Origin: Micrococcales bacterium
GTDB lineage: Bacteria > Actinomycetota > Actinomycetes > Actinomycetales > Cellulomonadaceae
Direction: 5' to 3'
Length of the DNA stretch: 64,000 nt
NCBI GenBank assembly: GCA_009777345.1
Contig: WRMB01000015.1
Span: 1 to 64,000 of the forward strand
The notes below the pieces were generated by a model. That model saw only the letters and a program-made list of their open reading frames with translations, was not told where the DNA came from and searched no databases. A program made the position numbers and the translations under genes. Positions within the stretch are counted from its first letter, which is position 1; every line of letters starts with the position of its first letter. Positions 41,365 through 54,418 of the stretch are shown here, one piece after another.

Positions 41365-42066
41365 TTGAACCCGATACGAGTCACCGACGTCAGTCGAGTG
41401 TTTCAGACCGGCACCCAGACAGTCAGAGCCGTGGACAACGTCTCGTTCGAGATCGGCAACGGAAAGTTCACCGTCATACTCGGCCCTTCCGGGTCGGGTA
41501 AGACGACCATGCTGAACCTCTTGGGTGGCATGGACTCGCCTACCTCGGGCAGCATCCTGGTCGACGGGCGAGACCTGGCGGATTCTTCCGACGACGATCT
41601 CACCCTGTACCGTCGCGACCAGGTGGGCTTCGTGTTCCAGTTCTACAACCTGATCTCGTCGCTGACTGCTGCCGAGAACGTCGCCCTGGGCAGTCAGTTC
41701 GCCAAGGGCGCGGTCGCCGTGGACGACGCTCTGACGCAGGTCGGTCTGGAGGGGAGAGCGAGCAGCTTTCCCTTCCAGCTGTCCGGCGGGGAGATGCAGC
41801 GCGTCGCTATCGCCCGCGCTGTGGCAAAACGTCCGCGTCTGCTGCTGTGCGACGAGCCGACGGGGGCGCTCGACTCCAACACCGGCATGTCGGTGTTCAG
41901 CCTGCTGCACACCCTGTCCAGAGACACCAGCCGCGCTGTGGTGGTCGTCACCCACAACCAGGCTCTGGCTGAGGCCGCGGACCAGGTGGTCAGTCTGCAC
42001 AACGGCCAGGTCGTGTCGATCACCCAGAACCCTGACCCGCTGCCAGTCGAGGAGCTGAGCTGGTGA
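41365..42066 (+). CDS. MacB/LolD-type ABC transporter ATPase
   Basis: A 233-residue ATPase with Walker [10 protein letters not shown]-loop FVFQFYN, signature [14 protein letters not shown], Walker [12 protein letters not shown], and the H-loop VVVTHN. The LDSNTG linker and length fit the LolD/MacB class, whose partners carry FtsX domains. The TTG at 41365 is preferred because GAGAGG stands four bases upstream; the longer frame begins at a GTG without a site. Its stop overlaps the permease start by GTGA. Confidence 0.9.
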   Translation: MNPIRVTDVSRVFQTGTQTVRAVDNVSFEIGNGKFTVILGPSGSGKTTMLNLLGGMDSPTSGSILVDGRDLADSSDDDLTLYRRDQVGFVFQFYNLISSLTAAENVALGSQFAKGAVAVDDALTQVGLEGRASSFPFQLSGGEMQRVAIARAVAKRPRLLLCDEPTGALDSNTGMSVFSLLHTLSRDTSRAVVVVTHNQALAEAADQVVSLHNGQVVSITQNPDPLPVEELSW

Positions 42067-44315
42067 ACGGTATGCTTCGACGAAAACTAGCCAGAGACCT
42101 GCGCAGGAACTGGCAGCAGTTCTTTGCCGTCTTCCTGATGGCGTTGCTGTCCAGCCTGTGCTACGTCGGTCTCGAAGGTGCCTGGCACGGCCTGGAGGTC
42201 TCTCTGGACAGGTCGTCCAGCAAAGCCGACCTGGCAGACGGATGGGTTCATGCCCGCACCATGACGTCGGCCCAGGTCGAGCAGCTCCAGACGCTCCAGG
42301 GGGTGAAACAGGCCGAGGCTGCCACCCAGATCTGGGTGTCAGACATCAGCGCTGAGCAGACCTATGTCCGGCTGGAGGTCGGTGCACCCGGAGAGCTGTC
42401 GAGGCCGGAGGTCGTCGAGGGCGAGTCCTTCGAGGCCGCCGCGACCGGCATCTGGCTGGACCGAGAGTATGCCCGGGCGCACGATATCGAGGTCGGCGAC
42501 CAGTTCGCTTTCACGTCCAGCGGCGGTGACCATGAAGAAGCCGTTCTCGGTCTGGTGGTGTCTCCTGAAGAGGTCTACTTCACCGGTACGCCTGCTCTCG
42601 GCGCGCCCGAACCGGAGCACTACGGTTACGGATACGCCAGCAGCGGCGTCTTCGACCAGCCTGTCGCCGCCAACCTGGTCCGGTTCACCGGTGACACCGA
42701 TGCGGTGATCGAGGCGGCTCCGTCGGTCCTCGGAGCCGACTACCTGATCGTCCAGACGTCGAGCACACGTACCTCGGTCGCGACGGCTGTTGACCGAGTC
42801 GGTCAGGTCCGGAACCTGTCGTATCTGTTCTCGGGCCTGTTCATCCTCTTGGCGCTGCTTGCCATGTTCACCGCCATCCGTCGTCTTGTCGCCATGCAGC
42901 GTCAAGAGATCGCCGTGATGCAGGCGCTCGGTTTTGCCCGGCGTTCTATCAGGGGCCACTATCTGGCGTTCGGCCTGGCCACCGGTGGGGCGGGAGCCCT
43001 CGTGGGGGCTCTGGTCGCACCGGGAATCTCACTCTTCGTCCTGGACTCCCAGAAGGCTATGTTTGCGCTGTCCGAGTGGACCATCGCATATACTCCGCTC
43101 TCGGCTGCCGTGGTCCTCCTGATCGCAGCCGCGTGTTCTGGGAGCGCCTGGTTCGCTCTTCGTAGACCGCTCCGTCTGCGTCCTGCCGAAGGTCTGCGCC
43201 AAGCTGTCGGACGGGCCCGGCGCGTCGCCGTCGAACGGGTCGGTGGGATATGGCGCAGCCTCAATTACGGGGCGCGTTGGGCGTTGCGCGACTCGATGCT
43301 CAACAGAGTGCGTTTCCTCATGGGCATCGTGGCTGCCGTCGGCTGCATGATGCTCCTCTTCGCCGGGTTCGGTGTGTCCGACAGCATGTACAACCAGGTC
43401 AACCAGATGTTCGCTGTCGAACGTACCCACGACCAGCGTGTCGCTCTTGCCCCAGGTGCCAGCACTGCAGAGCTGCCCGTCGGGACCCAGCTGATGCAAG
43501 AGACCGTCGCACGCCTGGACGGGTCTGTCGGTGATCACTTCATCTATGTGGTCGACCCAGGTGAATCACTGCGTCTGACGGTCGACGGAAAGTCGGTTCC
43601 GCGGGGCGACGGGATCTACGTCTCTGCTGCGCTGGCAGAACGGCTCGGCCTAGCGGTGGGCGCCCAGGTCGAGCTCGCCCTGCCCGCTCAGCAGTCGAGA
43701 CTGGAAGGGACCGTCGTCGCGCTCATCGACACCAGCTCCCCGCAAGGGTTCTACGTCACCAGCGACTTCTGGGAGCAGCAAGACATTGCCTTCCAGCCGT
43801 CGATCGCGCTGACCCCTGCTGGGGTATCGCTCGGAGCGGACCAGTACGACCAGGCTTCCCAGGTCCTCGACCGTGCTCTCCAGGTGGACAACGGAAACCG
43901 TCTCGTGGCAGGGCTGGAGAGTATCTTCATGCTCATTCGAGTCTTTGCCATAATCCTTGCCGTGGTGGTGCTGTACTCACTCGGCTCGCTTGCCTTCACC
44001 GAGCGCACCCGCGACTACGCCACCCTTGCCGTCCTCGGGTTCTCCCGGCGCGACCTGCGGCGGCTGGTCGGAACAGAGAACGGCATCATGACCGTGGTCG
44101 GCCTCCTTCTGGGCATACCTGCCGGGTACTGGTTCCTTACCGTCTATGTCACGATGTTCGACACCCCCGACGTCGTATACTACCCGCACATCACGTGGGT
44201 GTCGGTCGCCTGTGCTGTCGGGATCACAGCGCTCTCGGCCCTGTCGACGACCATCTTCCTGCGTCGTCGGGTCCGTTCCGTCAACATGGTCGAGGCGCTC
44301 AAGGGAGTGGAATGA
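42063..44315 (+). CDS. FtsX-type ABC permease
   Basis: A 750-residue permease with two FtsX-like halves: membrane helix 1 near residues 16-36, a large outside domain (about 37-255), three helices, a second N-terminal helix near 435, a further outside domain, and three final helices ending in [11 protein letters not shown]. This is the layout of Gram-positive MacB-like exporters that use their outside domains to extrude or extract molecules, peptides or lipids. With the ATPase it would export the product of the AvrD-like pathway. GTG 42063 overlaps the previous stop. Confidence 0.85.
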   Translation: MNGMLRRKLARDLRRNWQQFFAVFLMALLSSLCYVGLEGAWHGLEVSLDRSSSKADLADGWVHARTMTSAQVEQLQTLQGVKQAEAATQIWVSDISAEQTYVRLEVGAPGELSRPEVVEGESFEAAATGIWLDREYARAHDIEVGDQFAFTSSGGDHEEAVLGLVVSPEEVYFTGTPALGAPEPEHYGYGYASSGVFDQPVAANLVRFTGDTDAVIEAAPSVLGADYLIVQTSSTRTSVATAVDRVGQVRNLSYLFSGLFILLALLAMFTAIRRLVAMQRQEIAVMQALGFARRSIRGHYLAFGLATGGAGALVGALVAPGISLFVLDSQKAMFALSEWTIAYTPLSAAVVLLIAAACSGSAWFALRRPLRLRPAEGLRQAVGRARRVAVERVGGIWRSLNYGARWALRDSMLNRVRFLMGIVAAVGCMMLLFAGFGVSDSMYNQVNQMFAVERTHDQRVALAPGASTAELPVGTQLMQETVARLDGSVGDHFIYVVDPGESLRLTVDGKSVPRGDGIYVSAALAERLGLAVGAQVELALPAQQSRLEGTVVALIDTSSPQGFYVTSDFWEQQDIAFQPSIALTPAGVSLGADQYDQASQVLDRALQVDNGNRLVAGLESIFMLIRVFAIILAVVVLYSLGSLAFTERTRDYATLAVLGFSRRDLRRLVGTENGIMTVVGLLLGIPAGYWFLTVYVTMFDTPDVVYYPHITWVSVACAVGITALSALSTTIFLRRRVRSVNMVEALKGVE

Positions 44316-44399
44316 CCGATTCCGGTGCGAGGGTCTGACGCCGAAGATTTTCGTCGATTGGTGTCCAGACCTTCGCGCTGGTCGTCAGGAAGTCCCGGT

Positions 44400-44589
44400 G
44401 GCGGCGTTGCGGCGACGTTCGGCGTAGACCGCGAGGGTGAGCAGGAGGCCGCCGGTAGCCAGCAGGGTGATCAGCCACGGGGTGGTGGAGACCTGCGCGG
44501 TGGCGAACACCACCACCACGACGACGGCCATATCGGCGATGCCCAGACCGAGCAGGGCCTTCCACATCTTGCGGGCGCCGAGCAGCATG
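44400..44589 (-). repeat. 190-bp direct duplication of the SCO7613-like gene 3' end
   Basis: These bases are identical to 47422-47611, the 3'-terminal coding part of the 1447-residue membrane protein gene, in the same orientation. Here they have no gene in front and run directly into the kinase remnant. The identity, without one change, marks a recent event. Confidence 0.95.
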
Positions 44590-44888
44590 CGGACGGTCAC
44601 CGCCCCGTGTCGGAGCCTTTCAGGCGCCTCTCGGACGATCTGCTCCTCGGCACCGTCAAAGAGCTTGGGCTTCCGTACTTGATAGTGCAGGGCAGCGTCC
44701 AAGATCGGCTCGAACAGATCATCGATGCATTTCGACTGCCTCTCGTCATGGATGTCGACGAGGCCGTCACCGAAGCGAAGCGACGAGTCTTGGAGGCAAC
44801 ACGCATCCTTGAAGAAGACGACCGGATTCACGAAGCACGCCGCAAGAAGAGCCTCCTTCAGCGTATCAAATATGCGATACGCTACTAG
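44590..44888 (+). pseudogene. truncated second copy of the NadR-type kinase
   Basis: The frame from 44590 to the TAG at 44888 encodes about 98 residues that align with the C-terminal part of the intact kinase: DGHRPVSEPFRRLSDD against DGHRPVSERYRKISDR, and LGLPYLIVQG... FRLPLVMDVDEA against LDIPSATIGG... LGLPLVMPAGDA. The P-loop half is missing and replaced by the 190-bp duplication. The remnant is diverged from the intact copy, so it is the tail of a separate, related kinase gene and not a copy of the first one. No start codon is available, so it is dead unless read through. Confidence 0.75.
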
Positions 44889-44964
44889 TGGGGAAAAATC
44901 GTTGGCCGCACGCTCGAGGTACGCGCTGCGCCACAGTCCTCTGTCTCGACACGGGAGTTGATCC

Positions 44965-46557
44965 ATGACAACCACCACAACAGTCTCCGAAGAGCCGACG
45001 GCCACATCTTCCGCCCCTCCGTTGCCGGGTGCGGCATGGACCTTGACGGCAGTGTCGGTCTCGACCTTCCTGCTGATGCTCGACCTGACTGTCGTCAATG
45101 TGGCGATACCCGATATACAGCGGGATCTCGCTGCCCCGTTCTCGGCGATGCAGTGGACTCTTGACGCCTATGCTCTGGGGCTGGCCGCTCTGGTCCTGGC
45201 ATCCGGTTCCATCGCTGACAGGTTCGGCAAACGTCGGGTCTTCGCCATCGGACTGGTCGCTTTCACGCTGGCGTCCCTAGCATGCGGTCTGGCCCCGTCT
45301 GCCAGCATCCTGATCGCTTCCAGGGCCTTCCAAGGGCTGGCCGCGGCCGTGCTGTTCGCCATCGGACCGGCCCTGATCGGCGACGCCTACCCGGGGCGTG
45401 GCAAAGGGATGGCTTTCGGTGTGTTCGGTGCCGTGAGTGGTATGGCCATCGCTTTCGGTCCGCTGATCGGTGGGACCCTGACCGACGCCGGGTCGTGGAA
45501 CTGGATCTTCCTGGTGAACATCCCGTTCTCGTTGGTGGCCCTGGTCATCACGCTGATCAAGACTCCGTCGTCGGTCCAGCGGGCCGCACAGCGGTTGGAC
45601 CTGCCCGGTCTTGTCCTGTTCACTGCCGGGGTCACCACCCTGGTGTGGGCTCTTCTGCGGGTCCAGGACCTCACCTGGACCGACCCGCAGGTGGTGGTAG
45701 CCGGGCTCGCCGGGTTTGTCGCTCTCGTCGCTTTCGTGGGGGTCGAACGGCACAAAGGGTCGACCGCCATGATCGACCTGTCGTACTTCGCCAACCGGAC
45801 CGCCTCGCTGTTCTCGTTCGTGACGTTCGCTGCGGGGGCGTCGGTCATGGCTGCCTTGTTCTTACTCATCTCCTACGTGCAGAACATCTGGCAGCTGTCG
45901 GCCTTCGAGACCGGTGTCAAGTTCCTTCCGCTGACGGGCACCCTGTTCGTCTGCGCGGCCGTCGCCGGTTTTGTCTCCGACAAGCTGCCGCCCCGGTTGC
46001 TGATCGGTCTTTCTCAGACGTTCATCGCCACCGGGCTGTTCCTGACCCTGGCGTCCGGCTCGACGCCCGAGACGTGGACCCGGCTCCTGCCCGCCATGTT
46101 CTTCATCGGCGCGGGGATGGGCCTGTTCAACCCGCCCCGGGCGGCCTTGTCCATCGCGGTGGTCCCGCCCAGCAAGTTCGGGGCCGGGTCCGGGATCAAC
46201 GAGACGTTCCAGCAGGTCGGTGTCGCGGTCGGGATCGCCGCCCTGGGCACCGCTTTCACCGAGTTCTTCGTCAGCAAGTTCACCGCAGGGTCGGCCAGCG
46301 CCCTGCTGGGCGACGACACGAGGCAGATGGCCGAGGCCATCGCCTCGAACCCCTCTGCCTTGGACCTTCCTGGGGTGACCGACCCGGCGGTGCAGGAGGT
46401 ATTGCTGTCCTCCGCCGTGTCGGCCGCGTCGGGCGCGCTGCACTGGTCGATGGTCATCGCGGGTGCGCTGGCCTGCCTGTCCGCCGTGGCCGGGTTCGCG
46501 CTGCGCCGGTCGGACCTCTATCCCCCGGAGCCGCGCGTGGGCGCCACCGACGTCTGA
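44965..46557 (+). CDS. DHA2-family MFS exporter (14 helices)
   Basis: A 530-residue EmrB/QacA-type exporter. It has LLMLDLTVVNVAIPDIQRDL (helix 1 motif D1), WTLDAYALGLAALVLASGSIADRFGKRR (motif A), and GPLIGGTLTDAGSWNWIFLVNIP (motif C), all typical of drug:H+ antiporters with 14 helices. It would expel a hydrophobic compound, possibly the signal or metabolite of the locus. ATG 44965 follows GGGAG. It starts 76 bases after the kinase remnant and seems to have its own promoter. Confidence 0.88.
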   Translation: MTTTTTVSEEPTATSSAPPLPGAAWTLTAVSVSTFLLMLDLTVVNVAIPDIQRDLAAPFSAMQWTLDAYALGLAALVLASGSIADRFGKRRVFAIGLVAFTLASLACGLAPSASILIASRAFQGLAAAVLFAIGPALIGDAYPGRGKGMAFGVFGAVSGMAIAFGPLIGGTLTDAGSWNWIFLVNIPFSLVALVITLIKTPSSVQRAAQRLDLPGLVLFTAGVTTLVWALLRVQDLTWTDPQVVVAGLAGFVALVAFVGVERHKGSTAMIDLSYFANRTASLFSFVTFAAGASVMAALFLLISYVQNIWQLSAFETGVKFLPLTGTLFVCAAVAGFVSDKLPPRLLIGLSQTFIATGLFLTLASGSTPETWTRLLPAMFFIGAGMGLFNPPRAALSIAVVPPSKFGAGSGINETFQQVGVAVGIAALGTAFTEFFVSKFTAGSASALLGDDTRQMAEAIASNPSALDLPGVTDPAVQEVLLSSAVSAASGALHWSMVIAGALACLSAVAGFALRRSDLYPPEPRVGATDV

Positions 46558-46600
46558 CGTGGTATGAACGGCCTTCGGGGAGCCTGCGAGAGGAACGACG

Positions 46601-47389
46601 GTGGAACCCAGACCGACGACGCGGTGGCCCGTCGAACGGGTGGACGGTGTGCTGCTGGACATCGACGACACCCTGGTCGATACCCGCAGAGCCTTCGTGC
46701 GGGCCCTGGAGGTGCTCGCCGCCCGCTACCTGCCGCACCTGGGCGCCGACAGCACGCCCCGGCTGGCGGCCCGGTGGCTGACCGACCCTGGTGGTCACTA
46801 CGGCCGCTACCTCAGCGGCGAGCTGGACTACCGCGCTCAGCGGATGGTCCGCGCCAACGACCTGCACGCCACCTTCGGCGGCCCGCCGCTGGACGAGGAC
46901 GCCTACGCCGCCTGGGAGGCCCTGTTCGAGACCACGGTGGCAGCCGCCCTGACCCTGCACCCCGACGTCCCCGGGCTCATGGCGGGGCTGACCGACGCCG
47001 GACTGCCGGTCGGCGCGGTCACCAACGCCGACGTGGCCGCCCAGACGGACAAGCTGGTGGCCGTCGGCCTGCCCGGCCTGCCGGTCCTGGTCGGTGTGGA
47101 CACCCTCGGCGTCGGTAAGCCCGACCCCCGGGTGTTCGCCGAGGCGTGCCGTCGGCTCGGTACCGACCCGGCCCGCACCGTCTACGTCGGCGACGAGCTG
47201 CACCTGGACGCCGTCGCCGCCCGGGCGGCCGGACTCGTCGCCGTCTGGCTGGACCGGCCGGGCGGACGGCGTGTCCCGGTGCCCGACGCCGACATCGCCG
47301 CCGCTGACGTCGCGGTCGTCCATACCCTCGCCGACCTGCCCGCCGTCGTGGCCCGCGCGCCGACGACCACCGTACGCGCGTCCGCCTGA
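46601..47389 (+). CDS. HAD-family hydrolase
   Basis: A 262-residue haloacid-dehalogenase-type phosphatase. Motif I LLDIDDTLVDT gives the catalytic Asp20 and Asp22; motif II VTNADV and motif III with GVGKPDPRVF follow; motif IV is VYVGDELHLD. The cap lies between residues about 27 and 105. The substrate is a small phosphate ester, not known. GTG 46601 follows GAGAGGAACGACG. It faces the SCO7613-like gene. Confidence 0.85.
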   Translation: MEPRPTTRWPVERVDGVLLDIDDTLVDTRRAFVRALEVLAARYLPHLGADSTPRLAARWLTDPGGHYGRYLSGELDYRAQRMVRANDLHATFGGPPLDEDAYAAWEALFETTVAAALTLHPDVPGLMAGLTDAGLPVGAVTNADVAAQTDKLVAVGLPGLPVLVGVDTLGVGKPDPRVFAEACRRLGTDPARTVYVGDELHLDAVAARAAGLVAVWLDRPGGRRVPVPDADIAAADVAVVHTLADLPAVVARAPTTTVRASA

Positions 47390-47412
47390 CCGGTGCCGGA
47401 GGGTCCTGCGCG

Positions 47413-51756
<4,344 letters not shown>

Positions 51757-51864
51757 AGCAGACAGCCTGCACGACGCCCTGCCTACCAGGCCCCGGTGTT
51801 CGTATCGATCCTGTGGAGGTCTTCAGCCAGGCAGCGTCCGGGTACCCGCACCCCCCAACAGCCG

Positions 51865-51899
51865 ACCGATAAAGACGCCGCGGTTCGTGGGTCTGACGC
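51865..51899. repeat. 35-bp dispersed element, copy 1
   Basis: ACCGATAA, nine variable bases, then GGTTCGTGGGTCTGACGC. The same arrangement and spacing occurs at 63933-63967. It lies between the 5' end of the SCO7613-like gene and the 3' end of the next gene. A shorter related string (GGGTCTGACGC after ACCGAT) is at 44315-44341. Confidence 0.6.
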
Positions 51900-51908
51900 T
51901 AGGGGCGG

Positions 51909-52769
51909 TTAGGCGAGGGTGATCCGCACCGTTCCAGGGGCGGGTGGGTCGTCGGCGGTGGTCCAGGTGCCGTCCCGGGTCCACCGTCGGTCGCCGACCT
52001 GCACCGTGACGATCTGCTGGGTGTCGGCCACCGCCACGGCCCACTGCCCGACGGCCCAGGCCATCCGGTCGGCCTGGGCGGGGTCCAGCGCCTGGGCCTC
52101 CACGACGAGCACCCCGGGCTCGACGGTCTGGACCGGCAGCTGGCCCAGGTCGCGGACGATCCGGTCCGCCAGCGCCTCGGCCGAGCCGACGCCTTCCGGG
52201 TCGGTGAGGGTGCAGCTCACGGCCGTCGGCGAGTGGCCGGTCAGGCCGGAGGCCCAGGTCCGGGCGCTGGACTCGTGGTCGGCGTAGGCGTCGGGGTAGG
52301 CCGAGCGCTGCACCGCCTGGGCCGCCTCGGTGACCGGCAGGTCTTCCCAGCCGGGAACCTGCACCAGGTGGTCGAAGAAGGTGTCGGTCGCGTACACCGG
52401 GTCGGTGACCTGCTCGGGCGTCCCCCAGCCCTGGGACGGGCGCTGCTGGAACAGACCCAGGGAATCGGCGTGGCCGTAGTTCAGGTTGCGCAGCTTGGAC
52501 TCCTGGATCGCGGTGGCCAGGCCGACCGTCGCGGCCCGGTCGGGCAGGTCCCGGCGCACCGTCGTCGCCACGATCAGCGCCGCGTTGTCGGCCTGGTCAG
52601 GGGCCAGGCCCCAGGTGGTGCCGTCGACAGTGGCGGTGCACCGGGGCACGACCATGGTGGGTCGGTTGTCCAGCAGGTGGACGACGCCGACCACCGCCGC
52701 CGCGCTCAGGCCGAAGGCGACGACGATGAGCAGCATCGTCGCGGCCGGACGGCCCCGTCGTCGGCTCAC
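51909..52769 (-). CDS. membrane-anchored lytic-transglycosylase-like protein
   Basis: A 286-residue protein with an N-terminal anchor (MLLIVVAFGLSAAAVVGVVHLL) and an outside domain containing GLATAIQESKLRNLNYGHADSLGLFQQRPSQGWG, which resembles the Glu-containing active-site stretch of lysozyme-like transglycosylases annotated as cobalt or heavy-metal transporter relatives in actinobacteria. It may cut glycan strands or only bind them. GTG 52769 overlaps the stop of the short gene before it. Confidence 0.6.
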   Translation of the reverse strand: MSRRRGRPAATMLLIVVAFGLSAAAVVGVVHLLDNRPTMVVPRCTATVDGTTWGLAPDQADNAALIVATTVRRDLPDRAATVGLATAIQESKLRNLNYGHADSLGLFQQRPSQGWGTPEQVTDPVYATDTFFDHLVQVPGWEDLPVTEAAQAVQRSAYPDAYADHESSARTWASGLTGHSPTAVSCTLTDPEGVGSAEALADRIVRDLGQLPVQTVEPGVLVVEAQALDPAQADRMAWAVGQWAVAVADTQQIVTVQVGDRRWTRDGTWTTADDPPAPGTVRITLA

Positions 52770-52939
52770 GGGCGCCGGACCGGGTTCGGCGCGGCACCGC
52801 GGGCGAGCGCTTCCGCTGCCCTGGTCAGCGAGCTGCCCCCCGGGGCACCCGGGTACCAGGCGTCCACGACGGCGTCGTCGTCGGACCCACCGTCCACGAC
52901 GGTGGCCAGACCGTGACCCCAGGCGGAACGTTCAGGCAT
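52766..52939 (-). CDS. 57-residue dapD-like N-terminal fragment
   Basis: A short protein starting MPERSAWGHGLATVVDGG and VVDAWYPGAP, which looks like the first residues of actinobacterial DapD (tetrahydrodipicolinate N-succinyltransferase: ...WG.GLAT....VLD.W.PAP). The hexapeptide-repeat part is absent. TAAGGT lies six bases before ATG 52939, so a transcript is likely, and the stop overlaps the next gene. In mycobacteria dapD sits at the matching place upstream of the LOG gene, so this is probably a decayed or re-used dapD start. Confidence 0.45.
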   Translation of the reverse strand: MPERSAWGHGLATVVDGGSDDDAVVDAWYPGAPGGSSLTRAAEALARGAAPNPVRRP

Positions 52940-52987
52940 AGGGTCACCTTAGCCGCGATCGTGCGGCACCTGTCCGTCGGTGACGGG

Positions 52988-53395
52988 TCAGTACTGGTAG
53001 GTGCTGAGCTCGGTGTCGTAGCCGTTGCGCCAGGCCCAGTAGCTGACAGCGCCGCCCACGACGGCGGTCGCACCAGTGATGGCCCAGGCCAGGCCGCGGT
53101 GCTCGCGGTACCCGGCCAGGGGCAGGTCGTCGGAGTCCCGCTGGCCGCCGCACAGCACCACGAGCAGGTCGGCGAACGCCCACAGGCCCAGGCCGCCGAG
53201 GGTGAAGAGCTTGAGCAGGCCGGTGCCGACCTTGCCCAGGTAGAACCGGTCGATCCCCAGCGGGCCGCCCAACCAGGCCAGCAGCCAGGTAGCGACGAAC
53301 GACCGGGCCGAACAGGCGACCGGGTGCGGACCGTACTGGGAGTACTGGCCGTCGTAGTGCGGGGCGTACGCCGGTGCGTACTGCGGATAAGACAT
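52988..53395 (-). CDS. TM2-domain membrane protein
   Basis: A 135-residue protein with a Tyr/Pro/Gln-rich N-terminus (YPQYAPAYAPHY) and the TM2 domain: two helices with LGGPLGIDRFYLGKVGTGLLKLFTLGGLGLWAFADL, including the conserved GxDRFYLG loop. A third helix follows. TM2 proteins are common in Gram-positive bacteria without a fixed role. It faces away from the LOG-type gene. Confidence 0.85.
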   Translation of the reverse strand: MSYPQYAPAYAPHYDGQYSQYGPHPVACSARSFVATWLLAWLGGPLGIDRFYLGKVGTGLLKLFTLGGLGLWAFADLLVVLCGGQRDSDDLPLAGYREHRGLAWAITGATAVVGGAVSYWAWRNGYDTELSTYQY

Positions 53396-53614
53396 CGTGG
53401 AGGTTCTCTCGGCTGGGGGCGGCGGTATGGCGGTATGAAGTCGGGCGGACCGGCCCGCCGGTCGGTCACGCGGTGAGATGTCCGAGATGCCCGGAGTGTT
53501 CCCGGCAGTCTAGACCCGCGCCGGGGGTGCTGGGGCCGTTATCCGCACCGGCCGCACGGACGCCGCAGCACCGGCCGCGCTTCGTCGGCGCGCGGACTTG
53601 CGTAGTCTGGCGAC

Positions 53615-54418
53615 GTGACCAAGCGCACCTCGCCTCGTGAGTACCGGCGCGGTCCGGTGCTGCTGCGTGGGCAGCAGATCCCCGCGACGACGTCCGACCA
53701 GCGGCTGCTGGCACCCGCGGAGGGGGCGGCGTGGCTGCACGAGGACCCGTGGCGGGTGCTGCGGATCCAGAGCGAGTTCGTCGAGGGGTTCGGGGCGCTG
53801 GCCGAGATCGGGGCGGCGGTCAGCGTGTTCGGGTCGGCGCGCACCGGCGAGGGCTCGGCCGACTACGAGCTGGCCCGGGCGGTGGGTGACGGGCTGGTGC
53901 GGGCCGGGTACGGGGTGATCACCGGCGGCGGCCCCGGGGTGATGGAGGGGGCCAACCGCGGGGCGTCCGAGGCTGGCGGGCTGTCCGTCGGGCTGGGCAT
54001 CGAGCTGCCGTTCGAGCAGGGCATGAACCCGTGGGTGAACCTGGGCGTCAACTTCCGGTACTTCTTCGCCCGCAAGACGATGTTCGTCAAGTACTCCGAG
54101 GGCTTCGTCGTGCTGCCCGGCGGGTTCGGCACGCTGGACGAGCTGTTCGAGGCGCTCACCCTGGTGCAGACCCACAAGGTCACCGAGTTCCCGATCGTGC
54201 TGATGCGCACGTCGTACTGGTCGGGGCTGGTGGACTGGCTGCGCGGCACCGTCGCCGCGGGCGGGATGATCGCCCCGGCCGACCTCGACCTGCTGCACCT
54301 GTGCGACGACCCGGACGAGGCGGTGCAGATCGTCGTGCAGCGGGGCGAACAGCTGCGCGCCGCGGCCAGCGGGCTGGTAGACGCGCCCGGGACGGCCCAG
54401 GCGGCCGAGGAGTGGTGA
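53615..54418 (+). CDS. LOG-family (TIGR00730) nucleoside-5'-monophosphate phosphoribohydrolase
   Basis: A 267-residue protein of the LOG family. VITGGGPGVMEGANRGA and LPGGFGTLDELFEALT carry the family's GxGxxxM and PGGxGTxxE motifs. Enzymes of this type split AMP-like or cytokinin nucleotides at the N-glycosidic bond. GTG 53615 follows TAGTCT by six bases, as for a leaderless mRNA. Its stop overlaps the next start. In mycobacteria the homologue lies near dapE and dapD. Confidence 0.88.
   Translation: MTKRTSPREYRRGPVLLRGQQIPATTSDQRLLAPAEGAAWLHEDPWRVLRIQSEFVEGFGALAEIGAAVSVFGSARTGEGSADYELARAVGDGLVRAGYGVITGGGPGVMEGANRGASEAGGLSVGLGIELPFEQGMNPWVNLGVNFRYFFARKTMFVKYSEGFVVLPGGFGTLDELFEALTLVQTHKVTEFPIVLMRTSYWSGLVDWLRGTVAAGGMIAPADLDLLHLCDDPDEAVQIVVQRGEQLRAAASGLVDAPGTAQAAEEW

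Noticed and set aside
44385..45098. 237-residue minus-strand frame that includes the 190-bp copy
   Set aside because: It joins the copied end of the SCO7613-like gene to antisense kinase and MFS sequence; it has no start with a ribosome site.
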